From NCBI GenBank assembly GCA_003427395.1, contig BFEA01000444.1:649370-674976 (forward strand): a stretch of 25,607 bases of DNA. Direction: 5' to 3'. Below, one piece after another: positions 8,881 to 20,215 of the stretch. How positions within the stretch are numbered: position 1 is the first letter of the stretch; each line of letters begins with the position of its first letter. This DNA is from Chara braunii (Eukaryota; Streptophyta; Charophyceae; Charales; Characeae). Under the pieces are notes generated by a model that saw nothing but the letters and a program-made list of their open reading frames with translations, did not search any database and was not told where the DNA came from. The translations under genes were made by a program, and so were the position numbers.

Positions 8881-9629
8881 TTGGCTGCCGTTTTCAAGGT
8901 GTCCGTGGTTGTATCAGTCTGCAGTAGCTGGAGCTTTGAACCCTACACCTCACCCTTCTTTCCTTACCTGTGGGTTGGTAGGGTTAGCACGGTGAGTTGC
9001 GGGGTTAGTGGTTGGGGCTGGGCGTCGGGGGGGCAGCTGTACAACTGAGGGCTAGCGGGGAGGTGTCTGCGGCGGCTGAGGTGGTGGTTGAGGTGGGGAA
9101 GCAGGGAGGGGTAACGAGGGGGGAACAATAATGAAGTTGGGTTGCAGGTACGAGACCTGGAAGCAGTGGAAGGGTTGCCTCTGCCAAGCCTGTTTTGTCA
9201 TCCTCCACGGTTTCCATTGGATGTTGATGCCTACATCTAGCTCTGCAAAGATACGGTGCGGGTCTTGCCAAAGCTGGATATAAGTCTCCCTCAAAATTGC
9301 ATTGGCTGCAGGCTCCTTTTCTTCTTCGTACTCCCGTCTGAAGGATTTCCATGCGTCTATGAACGAGACCTAATTTCCTTCTGAATTTCCTGTTGGGCTC
9401 GCTGCAACCCTAGTTGATGGTCCCGTCTTTCATGGGAGCATCTGGTTATCCAGGCCAGCATAAGGACTAGCAACCTCATATAGAGAAAGAGGTTAGTTGC
9501 GAAGCGGGACCATTGTGCTAGCAAGTGCTGGTTCTCCCCCAGCAGCAGCAGCCCGAGATCCCATGGGATATGTTGGGCTGTGAGGGAATGAAAGGTTGCG
9601 TCCCACCATTGCCACAGTTGGGTGACCAT

Positions 9630-9710
9630 GGGGCATGCCAGCAGACAATGCTCCATCGTGGCCCGAGCTGGTGGCGTCGCCCTGCCACAATACGTACAGA
9701 TGGTGGATAG
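9630..9710 (-). other. ORF2 C-terminal zinc-binding motif (zf-RVT type)
   Basis: CTYCGRATPPARATMEHCLL then AC gives a C-x2-C-x12-H-x4-C spacing, followed by tryptophan-rich TQLWQWW. This is the arrangement of the zinc-binding region found near the C-terminus of plant LINE polyproteins, thought to help nucleic-acid binding. It lies in the same frame as the 329-codon segment upstream, from which a single TAA (9885-9887) separates it. Confidence 0.82.
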
Positions 9711-11099
9711 CAGGCCTCTCTGCTCCAGGTCCATCCTCAAAACTAGCCAGTCAGGGGTAGGGAGGCATTGGTGTAGGATCTGCCATTGCAGAGCTCTGAG
9801 GTTTGTCGGCATAATTTTAGAGACTTTCGACCAGGGCAGGTTTTCCACCATTCGCGGGTCCATAGGCGAGTCGCATGCCCACCTTTAGGCTAGCGTCTGG
9901 TCAATTGGCAGGATGGGACAAGCGGCTTTGTAGCCCCCTCTGACTGTGTAATCCCATATATGAAGAGGCTTGGGGCCTGGCCACTCCCACTCCCCTGGGT
10001 CAAACGGGAGTCTAGCAACCGGGATTGCAGGCTCGTAAACAAACAGGTCGTCTTGGGAGTCACCAACCACCCTTACTTGCATGAGGCCTCCCCAGTTTTC
10101 TTCGCGATCCAGGTTGTCATTTCGTGCCAATTTCACAAATCTGGCACCTGTCAGGTGGGGTTCGTACGCCTCCAACAGACACTGACCCTCATGGTTAGCT
10201 GTCACTTTGTATATGAAGGTCGGGGTGGGAAGATCGAAGTATCTCACTACCCAATCCCCTTGTTTAACTATGGGACCGTTCTTGAGGGTGAACCTCCAGG
10301 CTAGAGGCAAGGCCTCCCTGAGTTTGAACGCCTTTTCCCCCACAGTCTTTGCATATTTTAGGCGCCTTTGGAGCTTCTCAGCTGTGGCCCAATCTGCTGC
10401 TGCCGGGTCCCACAGGTCCCCCACCGTAAATATCCCTCTTTTTGCCCATGTTAGCCAGGGGGAGTTTGTGGTGAGCGTGAAGGGGCCACCCTCCTCGTCC
10501 AAGATGTAGGGGTTGCCAAACAACGACTGCCTCCACATTTCGTGCCAGCTACTGGGGGGGCGTTTATGCTGTGGACCATATGTCCTCCAGAGTTTGAGCA
10601 TATTGGCCCAGAGAGGGTCGTGGATCAAATCCAGTCTGGCTGTTTGCTGCACGTCGTTTGCTTGTCTGTTTTGTGGGGGAGAGGGGATCGTCCAATGCCT
10701 GTTGGTGAGCCACCGGTAGGGATGTATGTCGCAGTCCGCGACGGATTCCGGGGCAAGTGCAGCTATCTGCAAGGCAGCCAGAGGCGCCCATGGGATGTCA
10801 TTACCCATGAGTAATCTAGTGAGGACCTTGAAAACTAGTGCCTCGCACTCCCTCTCCGGGTCGAGTATCCCCAACCCCCCTTTGGTGCTTGGCTGCGTGA
10901 GGAGATCCCATCTTACCCTGGGGCCTGGACAAACATCTTTCAGATTTGGCGTTGTTCTTCCAAAGATACGTTGTGAGCGTTGTTTTTAGTCTGGCATATT
11001 GAGGAGGCTTTAGTGGCCAGACTGCAAGCTTGTACCAGATGGCTGCCAGAACAACGTTATGGATTGCTAAGGCCCTTCCTACGAGTGAGGTATGCAATC

Positions 11100-12300
11100 C
11101 CTCCCATTTCACTAGTCGGTCAATTGCCATGTTCACCAATACCTCTCCGTGATCAGGCGAAGGTCCAAGTGCAGTCAGCCTCACCCCTAAGATTCTAATA
11201 GCTTCGTCCTCGCGTGCCCATGTGATAGCTGGCTGAGGTGGCGGTGGTTGGCCTTGGGGGTGGAGCCACCAACCTTCTGTCTTAGAACCCGAGTTAACCT
11301 TCATATTGGCAGCCAGTGAGAAGGTATGTACGACCTGTGCAAGAGCTCGCATGCTGTCATCGTCCACCCTGATAAGAACTATAAGATCATCAGCAAACAA
11401 CGAGGTCACCGGGATGAGATGGTGAGGAATGTTTGGGATAGGTACTTTGCTAATCTTGGGGTGGGATTTGATGAAAGCGGTTAGGGCCTCCATAACGATG
11501 ACGAAGAGCAATGGGGCGATCGGGTCGCCCTGTCGCACTGACCTTTGCAGGTGTATTGGCGGTGAGAGATGGTCATTAAGCATAATGTTAGTAGTGGCTG
11601 TTTTGTGAAGGAGTTGTATCCAGTGGCAGAAGGTCGGGCCAAAATTCATTTTAAGCAGGCACATGTCTAGGAATTCCCAGTCAACATGATCGTACGCTTT
11701 TTTTAAGTCTGTAAACATAATGGCTGTTGGGACTTTCCTCTGACGCGCGTACTTTATAGTCTCATTAACTAACAAGATATTGTCTTGGATGTTAAAGCTA
11801 GGCATGAATCCTGTTTGGTCCACGTGTATGAGCACATTCACTGGCATATGTGGCAGCAAGCGTTTCCTCAGTGCCTTCGCCACCATTTTATAGGGCACAG
11901 GGAGGAGCGTGATGGGCCTGTAATTTCGGATGTCCTCCCTATCTCCTTTTTTGTAAAGGAGCGTGGTGATTCCTTGGCCGATCATGCCCCCAAAGGACCC
12001 CTTCCTCTGGACTGACAGAGTGTATTCGAGGAGGTCGTCTCCAAACATATCCCAAAACTGCACCCAAAATTCATTAGGGGAGGAGTCTATACCTGGGGTC
12101 TTTTCATCCTCCATGTCCTGTAGTGCCTCCTGGAGTTCTTGTTGAGTGAGAGGCCTGTCTATTTCCTCTTTCTGTTCATGTGTGAGGCGAGAACACAGTG
12201 CATTGAGGAAGACTTTAGTAGCGTTATTGACTTCAACCGGGTTCTTCATGGGTGTTTGGGAGGTAAACAGGTTCCTATAGTACCGGGATACATGATCTTC
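11100..12300 (-). other. ORF2 reverse transcriptase domain
   Basis: This lies inside an uninterrupted 577-codon frame (12549-10816). Motifs in order: LLYKKGDREDIRNYRPITLL, DQTGFMPSFNIQDNILLVNE, FTDLKKAYDHVDWEFL (first catalytic Asp), RQGDPIAPLLFVIVMEAL (about residue 338), FADDLIVLI (catalytic Asp pair, residues 385-388, codons 11386-11397) and a LGVRLT block. These are RT motifs of the L1 type, not LTR or group II type. The active site is intact even though the surrounding gene is broken. Confidence 0.96.
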
Positions 12301-12789
12301 GATAGAGTACGCATTGGTGGTGGTCAGGGCCTCGCTGTCCAAGGGATGTCTAAGCCTGGGTACCGTGTTGGCCCTTGCTCTAGCACGTGCCTTTTTGAAG
12401 AAGACTTTTGCCATCGTCCCCTCCGTATGTGCACGTTTAATCTTGGCCTGAATCCTCCACGCCTCGGCTTGATGATGCAGGTATTCTTGGAGGTGATCTC
12501 GGGCGTGTTGCAGTTGTTCGAACGCGGGGCAGTGCAGTCGATCAAGCATGAGTTGTTAATCCCAGTCTTCCAGGTCTTGCATCAACTTTTCGAGGATGGT
12601 CTTGCGGTCTCTTGCACGTTGTATGGAAAATTTCTTGGTTTTCTCTCTAAGTTGTGCAATGCCCTCATTAAAGCAGCACACTCTATCCCCCGATTCTGGT
12701 TTCTGAGTCTGCTAGTAGGACCAAAATGTTGTGACGAGGTCCTTGAACTTTGTCAGGTGGAGCAAGGAGGTGTTGAATTTGAAAAATCA

Positions 12790-13620
12790 TGGCCCCCTTG
12801 GTATGTGAGTATGAAAGGAGAGGCCTAGTGTGATCATCCTGTGATCGAAGGATTTGCATGGGCTGATGGTCGTTATTTCTGTTGCTGTGACCAGACCCAA
12901 CAAGTCACTAGACACAAGTGTGAGGTCAATGCATGAGTTTGTTAGACCTCCCTCACCTCTAGATGATAGACACTTGTAGGCACGCTGGGAGGGATGAAGC
13001 AGTCTGTATGCATCCTCTAATTCCCTGTCTGCCATAAATTGTTTCAGCATCAAGATATCTGGGCCTTGGTACGCAGGATCATACTGTTGTGAGGTGGACC
13101 TGCGGTCCATCGTGGGATCTAGCGTGGTATTAACGTCTCCTGCGAAGACGATTGGCGCATCATGTGGTATATGTTGTTGAAGAGTGAGTCAAAACTCCAC
13201 CCCTGCTAGTGGGATCATTAGGAGCATAGATACTCACCAGGTATAATTCCTCATCTTCAAACTCTACCTTAAGGCATACCCACCTACCATTTTGGTCATC
13301 GTGTTCAACTGCCTCGGGTTTGAGCTTCGAGGAGGGTGGTATCCAGATTGCAACGCCCGTTGAGGCTCGCTCCTTGGCTGGGGCCGCATAGCACGTGTAT
13401 GGCCAGATTGATTTGGCCTTTGCAATATGCGCCGTGGAATCTCGCAGATGGGTTTCTTGGACACACACTGCATCTAGCCATCGTCCCATTATCGGGCATT
13501 TTATCAGATTCCATATCGCATTTCTCTTATCTGTCGTTGCTTGAATCAGATCGTTAACATTTAGCGACTGGATATCAAGGTCTGCTTGGGCAAGCTTAGT
13601 GGCCCATTGGGGCGGTTTCC
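12790..13620 (-). other. ORF2 endonuclease domain (exonuclease-endonuclease-phosphatase family)
   Basis: The signature residues of the apurinic-endonuclease-like LINE nuclease are readable in order: SLNVNDL (metal-binding Asn), CVQETHL (catalytic Glu), SIYAPND, VFAGDVNTTLD (Asp and Asn), SCIDLTLVS (Asp), and FDHRMI (terminal Asp-His pair). All expected catalytic positions remain. A frameshift near 13195, followed by a TGA at 13189-13191, separates the YAPND block from the GDVN block. In the 0 frame the text resumes as LTLQQHIPHDAPIVFAGDVN. Confidence 0.92.
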
Positions 13621-14354
13621 TGACCCGAGGGAATACCGGAGGAGGGGGCCGTTGCGGGGGGGGAGGTGGAGGTGGAGGAGCGAGTGTCACGTGGGGCTGG
13701 GGAGATTGGGGTGGCGGGTTAGGGGTTCGCCCTGGTATCGGGCTCATCAGCCCGCTTGTTCCACTATGAGCTATCCGCATTAGCCATTTTGGTTAAGACC
13801 CTTGATATATTAGCTGCTCAAGTTTTGTTGTTGATGGGGAGCAGGCACAACGGGTCCTCCCACTGGTTGTGCTCTTCCAACATCTTATCCTCCAGGAAGG
13901 CCTGCATAAAGAGGAGAACCCTAGACATGGTCCATGCGTAATTCGTCTGAAAGCGCGTTGTGCTCATTTCCATAAGTTGGTGGTGATTAAACCATTTGAA
14001 GTTCGTTGTCTTTTTAAGGGTTTGAACACACGGGTTCAACAGCAGGAGGATAGGGATAATGCCAGTCGGAAAAGACGTCGGTTCTGGCAGGACTGCCCCC
14101 AAGACTTCCACTATATTGTTCTCCCTTATCCAAAACCTAAGCCTTTCGATTATAACTGCGTTGGAGGGGTTGCCTCTCCATCCTTACACGGTAACGCTGT
14201 TTTGGGCTGAAGTGACCTTGGGATGTGAGGGTTGTTGTATGTTGTTCCCTGGGGGTCTAAGGCCAACCAGCCATTCCCCTCCATTTATACTTTCCCTTAT
14301 GAGCGGGAAGAGGGTCACTCCGGGAAGCATGGCTACTGGGGGACTGTCATCCTC

Positions 14355-17300
14355 CTATATTCTCATCGGTTCACGCATCTTCCTTGGGAGGGCATCCATG
14401 GGCATGTCTTCCCCCAAGTCGGGAGTTGTTGCTTCCTCATCATCTAGGACAATAACCTTTGCTTGAGCATTCGGTCCGGAGGATTGCACCGCAACAGTCA
14501 TTTGGTGTGGTGGCACGAGTTGTTGATCTACCAGTTTTTGCAGTTGCCCGTCCATCGCCTGGTTGGCTTGTGGCATCCCTATTAGCTGCTTCCCCTGTCC
14601 TTGTGCTTGGTCCTGGATCTGGAGCACCTGAGGATCAGGCCGAAGGATAGGATGCTGATGAATCGTGCTTTCTAGTCCTGGATTTATTCCTACGGCCATG
14701 GGATCCCCATCAGGGAGAGCGTGGAGTGTGGTACATAGTTCATGGACCAGAAGTTTCGGCCAAGCCAGACCCTCATGCAAGAAGGCCTCATCAGTGGGGA
14801 CAGCACGGTTGGGGGAATTTTCGTCGTCAGTCCGTCGTTCCCCTAAGTGGATGTTAGCATAATTGACTATTTTGTCTAGGAAGTCGTTGACAACTAGGAC
14901 AATGACAACTCCCACGTCTTGCCAATCAATGGCTGAAATGTTCTTATATTTTTCAACCGTGGCAAGAACCTGGGGGCTGTACATCGGCACCCTTTTATCC
15001 TCCCCCCAATAGTGATTGTCAAGCTTCTCCCCCGGTTTGTCATCTGTTAGGGAGAATATTTTCGTTAGTATCCAGTCCGTGAGGAATCCCAGTTTCTGTT
15101 GGACCTCATCATCGGCCGTGAGCGGGGGGGGAGAGGCATCTGTTGGTGGTGGAACCCGTGGCGGGAGGGTTTCCACATCCATGTCCACAGGCAGGGAGCA
15201 GTGTTGGCCCGTCAGCTGAGGCTGTGGAGGGGGATCTAAGGTGTCCATGTCTTGTGGTCCTTCATACCAGCCTGGGAGAGCAATAGAGGGGTGATCCGGT
15301 TGAAATTGTATATGTTCTTGGATCGCTTTTTGTATGTCCGCCTCTTGTTGCCAGAAGATGTGTAGTTGGTGTTGTTGTTGTTGTAACACCTGCTGCTGGT
15401 CATAGCACAACTGTTGATGTCATTGCAGGTGCAAGTGATTCAGTAACTGTTGTTGCTGCATCATTCGGTCTTGGTGCTGCTGGTGCTGGTATTGCGCCAG
15501 TTGTGCTTGTAGCAGTAAGTGAAGTTGGGCCTCACATTCTGTCCTTTGTAGGATGTGTAGTTGATGCTGTTGTTGTTGGGCCTACGCCTACGTTTGTTGT
15601 TGCAGAAGTTGAAGGTGCAACTGTTGTTGTTGCAGGATCTCCTGATGTTGGCTTTGTTGCCATTGTGCATGTTGCAGCACTAGTTCCTCCCAAGGCTGTT
15701 GCTGCTGTTGCTGCTGTTGCTGGAGAAGCGCTTGCTGCTGTGGGTGTTGCGGCCCGTGGGTGCTCTTATGCCGCTTGGTCATAGGGCAGGTGCTCCTGGC
15801 TGGACCTGCGGTGTCTATCGAGAAGCTAGGCCGACGAGCTCGAGTGATGTTGTTGTAGTTGTGGCAATTCCTGGTGGTCAGCCCGAGGCGTTTGAACTCC
15901 AAAAGGGTTGCGGTTGGTCTCGGGCTGTATATCCATCATGTTTTAATGTTCCAGGTAAGGGTGTTGTTGCCGTTGTTGTTGGCGTGGGTGTTGCTCTTGC
16001 TCACTTTGCCTGAGGTCCAGTTGTTGATGTTGTACTTGGTTTTGTAGCTGCCCATAATTCATGGCTTCCGACTGTCCCCTCATCATTGGGGATTACTCTT
16101 GATACTGTAGTGGCTGCTGTTCCATTTGTGGCTCTGACTGCAACGACAATTGTTGTGCATGTCGTAGCAGGTGCAACTGGGTTTGGCTGCTGACCAGTGA
16201 CCCACCTCTCAGCAGAGCACGAGATTGTTGTTCTGTCTGGGGTTGGTGCTCGAGGTCTTGTTGTTGTTGGAGGTGTTGTTGCTGCCCCCGGTATGGATTC
16301 AACAGACCTTTCTGCTCGTCTGTAATGTGCAACGTATGAACCATCTGGCCCGACGTCAAGCGGCGGTTCTCCTGGTGTTGCGGTTGCTGTTGCGGGTGTA
16401 GTTGTACCCATTTCTGGTTATCTTCAATTTGCAGCGTGTAATTTGTCAGATTCGTTTGTCCCTGAGCCGAGCGGTGATTCTCCTGGTGTTGCGATTGTTG
16501 TTGCGATTGTGCTTGCACCAGTTTCAGTTGCGGTTCTGACTGAATTTGCGGTTGCTGCATGTGTCTGTGCAGGTATTGTTGTTGAGGTTGTTCCTGCTTC
16601 TCTGTTCGGTACTCCCCTTCATCCTCCCACTCGATCAGCCCTGTACTATCTCCTCCTGGTCTCGGGGTGGCCGTAGGGGAGGGTATGAGCAGGAATTTAC
16701 ATTCCCCTGTCAGCTCCGACACAACTTCTCTGAGCCGTGTCTTTCCTTCACCTGACGGTTGTTCCCGTTCCTGCATCTGTCTTTCTCCAGGGGATTGAGA
16801 CAGGTGCAGGATCAGGTGCTGGGGCCGATTTTCATCGAGTAAGTCATCCTGTGAGGCCAGCACGTCTAGAGAGGAAGATTGTGATAGTTGCAGCTTCAGG
16901 ACCTCTGGCTGTCGCTGCTGGTCCGGGTCCGGCTTTGCCTGGTGCTCATCCAGTCGTTCCTTCGGGCCAGTGGAGTGTAGCTCCTGCTTCTGAGCGGGGA
17001 GCAGACGACTCAATCGTTCCTGAGGGCCTGCATGCGTTCCTGGGGGGCTATCTTGTGGGGGGACCTCCATTTCTATCATCGTTTCTTTTACCAACGCCTG
17101 AGGGGAGGTAGGGAGTGCCCTAGGGGGTGGATGTTGTGGAGGGTGTTTGAGGTGTGGAGGTAGCTTTCCCCGTGGCAGCTCCCAATGCTGGGAGAATGCT
17201 ACATCCTTTATCTTTGTTAGGATAGAGTTGGTTTTTTGCCACATCTGTTGCGGTTTGAGTGCTTTGGCGGTCCCATCGTCCGTTCTCTTCGGGATGTAGT

Positions 17301-18620
17301 GTGTGGCTACCATGCCAGCCGTCATAGTTTCTTTGAGGCTCCCTTGTTTTCCGTCCACTTTGACTTTAGCTTCCTCTGGCGGGAGCAAAAGTGGGCCAGA
17401 TAGAGCGGGGCGGGGCGTGCTGATCATGCATCATGTGCCAGTGTAAGTGTCTTTACCATCTGTCTATGTCTCGATTATGAGACCGGTCTCTACCGGCCGA
17501 CTTGGTTGTCTGGCCCCACCAGGGCTTAACTTCTCCCTTCCTACATCCGTCGGTGGTGATCTCCCAACAAGGACCTGTTCCTTCATTTTTTGTTCATCCG
17601 CCCCCTGTTGTCCCTGTAAGACCACATCCGGCGGTGGTGTTCTCACATCATGGGCCTGTACCTCTATTCTTGCCTCAGTTGCCCTCTGTAGTCCCACTAA
17701 ATCCACTTTGTCTTCAGCCGCCGGGAGCAGTGTGAGGCCAAGTTGTGCCATAGGGGGCCGACTGTGCACTTTCGTTTCTGTGGTCACAGCCATCTGTTCG
17801 TGTGTAGTTGTCACAGTGGCCTTTACCGTTGTACTTGTCGGTAGAGGAGCAGAACGCTTCGTCAGTGGCTGTGGCGTAGCAGCGCTGTGTTGGGCAGTAG
17901 ACAGGATCAGTTGTCCCTCCCCCGTTTGCAATTGAGAGTGGGTCTGTTGAAGATCTGCATCGAGTGTAAGAGGGTGTGCCGCCTGTTCCCTCTGTTCCGT
18001 AGCTGCAGTTCCTGTGTTGTAGATTGGTGTGATTGGTGTCATTGGTACGATTGGCTGTGCAGGTGCGGAGGGTCCCGGGTGACCGAGTTGTCCAGCCCCA
18101 CCCAGGCCTGACTCTTGTTGTCTTGCATGTGGCAGTGGTGGTGGTACCAAATGCCCAGGCGGGAGGGGGGTCGGCAGGTTCCCTGGCTGTTTAGGCTTGT
18201 ATAGTTTTTGTGCCTGTTGAGTCTGAGTGCGAATTTGTGCAGAACAAGTGATTGCTCCTGCAGTATGCAGAGCTTCTGGTAAGTTTTGTTGTCTCTGTCT
18301 GTTGCCCCCGGTGACACCTTGCTGACCGTCCGTGAATTTGGTGTGCTTGTGTTTGTCCCTGTCTATTGGTTCGTGCACACCAGCAGCCCTATTTTGTTGT
18401 CCTTGACATATGTCCCTGTGGACACTGTTCGTTGTGGTTATGGCAGCGGACCGCCCTCGCCCGCCGGTCTGTTTTGGGGGTTCTGGAGTGGAGCCCCGTT
18501 TTCCTTTCTGTTTGGTGTCGTCATTCACGAACACTTTCGCCCCAGATGGGAAGGCTACCGGTTGACCCTTCCCCTGCCAGATCCATATTCCTGGTCGACC
18601 ATCCGCGTATGCCCTGAAGG
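14355..18620 (-). other. ORF1 proline/glutamine-rich tail with poly-Q tracts
   Basis: Open stretches of 356 (18534-17464), 444 (17427-16093), 104 (15902-15588) and 351 codons (15410-14355) follow one another on the minus strand. They are joined by in-frame stops or single frameshifts. The composition is dominated by Gln, Pro, Thr and Ser. Poly-Q runs near 15700 use mixed CAG and CAA codons (ALLQQQQQQQQQPWEE). A more ordinary, acidic segment lies at 15200-14750 (LGFLTDWILTKIFSLTDDKP; IVNYANIHLGERRTDDENSP) and may be a small folded domain. I know no LINE ORF1 with a tail like this. It might mediate RNP assembly, but that is a guess. Confidence 0.75.
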
Positions 18621-18661
18621 TCCAACCTTGGAGTTCCTTCTCTTCTGGGAACCACCTTTCT

Positions 18662-19025
18662 TCATAAGAGGTGGGGGGTCACCAGACCTTTTATCTTTAT
18701 CTTATGATTGTGGGGGCAGTCCCCATTTGTGCACAAATGGCCCTTGTGCTTGCACACATAGCACCAGGGATCTTGGGTGTGGCTGACAGGTACGAAGAAC
18801 TCCTTGCCACCATGGGAGTATCTCCATTCCTCGTTCAGGGGGAAGGGGTAAGATTCATCCCAGTCCACCACCACCAGCAGGGAATCATCTCACTTTCCAA
18901 GGAACTGTGGTAAATCAGTTATGTACCCCTTGACATGGGCAATGTCTTCAAGGTCTGTGAGAATTGCTCCCTGTACACAAAGAGGAGCATACCTGTGCAA
19001 TGACTTGCTGTTTTCTGGTCGCCCG
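18662..19025 (-). other. ORF1 distal gag block with zinc knuckle
   Basis: The frame reads ENSKSLHRYAPLCVQGAILT, then DLEDIAHVKGYITDLPQFLG, an in-frame TGA, VVVDWDESYPFPLNEEWRYS and CYVCKHKGHLCTNGDCPHNH. The cysteine-histidine spacing is C-x2-C-x4-H-x6-C, slightly longer than the canonical CCHC knuckle (x4 before the last Cys). In plant LINE ORF1 proteins such a knuckle follows the RRM/DUF4283-like part, as here. Confidence 0.8.
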
Positions 19026-19029
19026 TAGC

Positions 19030-20215
19030 CTCACTCTGTCGAGGCTGGACTATAGGTAGGACAGATTCGTAATTTTGTTTGGCTGAGGGCTAACCGAGAG
19101 ACCTACCTGTGAGGGTAATTCGTGAGGGACATATCTGTAAATCCGGGAAAAATACAGGCCCGGTACTAACTCGATTCCCTACAGCTACCCTAACTGCGGA
19201 TAGCAGGCCCGGGCTACCCCTAGGACAGACAGGCCCTAGGGGCCTATTCTGATAGACGGTCCTATAGCCTATAGCCGGGTCCGGTAGAGGCCGAGAGGCC
19301 GAAACAGATACGGTACCGGTGGGTCAGTCAGTCCGGCCTAGGTCGGTGTAGGCTAGAAGTAGGATGGGCACATCGGTTCAGGGCCTTTGGCAGTTGGTAC
19401 CGAGTACATCGCTGCTGCGCTACGTGTGAACCGGAGGTGGTGACGGCTCATCGTGGAAGGAGACGGGCATAGCCAGACCTTCGGAGTGCAGGCCATAGCT
19501 GGGACCTACGCTGTACTCTGCCAGCACGCAAGGGCTGACAGAGGTCTGGGTTATCGAGGTCTGCTGGAGGCGAGAGAGATTGGTGCCCTGCTGGACCCTC
19601 CTCTGGAGTGGGGTCCCAGAGGGTTTGTGCTGCAGCCATAGCTGCAGCTCCTTCATCCCAGAGGTCATCTTGTCAGGGTTTGGTGGCGCTGCTGCAGGCT
19701 TCCATCCGGGAAGCCTCCTGACACTTCATCATCATCAGATAGTGTGGCGCTGGTCTTCTTCTTCGTCCTCTGAGTGGCGCCTGGCCTCAGAGGCCTGTTT
19801 CAGGGTGGCACTGCCCCCAGGGGGCTGTATTTGGGTGGCGCTTGGTGTTTCAGGGTTCAGGGGGTGTTTCGGGTGCTAACCAGGGTTGGGGAATGAAGTG
19901 GTGCTCATATTTGAGCAGCGCACTATAGTACTGAAGTTATCCTGACAATTCGAGACTCTGAGTTTAATAAACAATGGGATATTGTGGCTGGACTATCATC
20001 GCTTCATTGTTCTCTGGATGTGATCTGCTCGGCTTTTCTCTATGACTGGTTGTGAGGATTGAGTGGAGTGAATTGCACTTTCAGTGTACCCTGTCATATC
20101 GCATGGTTAAGTCTTCCGCTGTGTTTATCTCTCCCTGTGCGGTGTGATACTCCTATCCTCTCCCCTTCCTTCTGTGTTTGTATGGGCATGTGCAAAAGTC
20201 TATGTGAGTGAGTGT
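19030..20215. mobile_element. Apparent foreign insertion inside LINE ORF1, type unknown
   Basis: ORF1 gag-like coding runs up to about 20215 and resumes near 19025. Between them the minus strand is closed by stops in all frames and shows no gag similarity. The insert holds GC-rich palindromic stretches (for example CCCCTAGG...CCTAGGGG near 19215-19243), recurring GTGGCGCT words at 19680-19840, and AATAAA on the plus strand near 19965. An 11-bp direct repeat GGCTGGACTAT at 19043-19053 and 19986-19996 brackets most of it and might be a target-site duplication. I found no terminal inverted repeats, TG...CA ends or transposase. It could be a solo LTR, a non-autonomous element, or an unrelated rearrangement. 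Confidence 0.45.

Larger units (their letters stand above)
9052..13780 (-). pseudogene. LINE ORF2: endonuclease-reverse transcriptase polyprotein, interrupted
   Basis: ORF2 makes the nick and copies the element's RNA at the target site. I place its start at the ATG at 13780 (MRIAHSGTSG), 37 bp after the ORF1 stop and in another frame. Domain order: proline-rich leader, endonuclease (to about 12790), reverse transcriptase (about 12300-11100), a roughly 350-residue tryptophan-rich region, a CCHC motif (about 9630-9710), then a proline-rich end at 9052. Total length is about 1,570 codons, longer than the 1,200-1,400 usual in plant L1 elements. Damage: frameshifts near 13195, 10930 and 9365, and in-frame stops at 13189-13191 (TGA), 12787-12789 (TGA), 12712-12714 (TAG), 12556-12558 (TAA) and 9885-9887 (TAA). 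Between them the frames join cleanly. There is no RNase H domain. Confidence 0.93.

Noticed and set aside
12139-12828. A 229-codon plus-strand open frame
   Set aside because: It lies antisense to LINE ORF2 in the gap between its endonuclease and RT parts and resembles nothing; the minus strand is clearly the coding one.
9052-13780. RNase H domain in ORF2
   Set aside because: I looked for a D-E-D-D arrangement in the C-terminal region and found only the tryptophan-rich segment and the CCHC motif.
19030-20215. Solo LTR
   Set aside because: No convincing TG...CA termini with a 4-6 bp target duplication were found, so I left the element type open.
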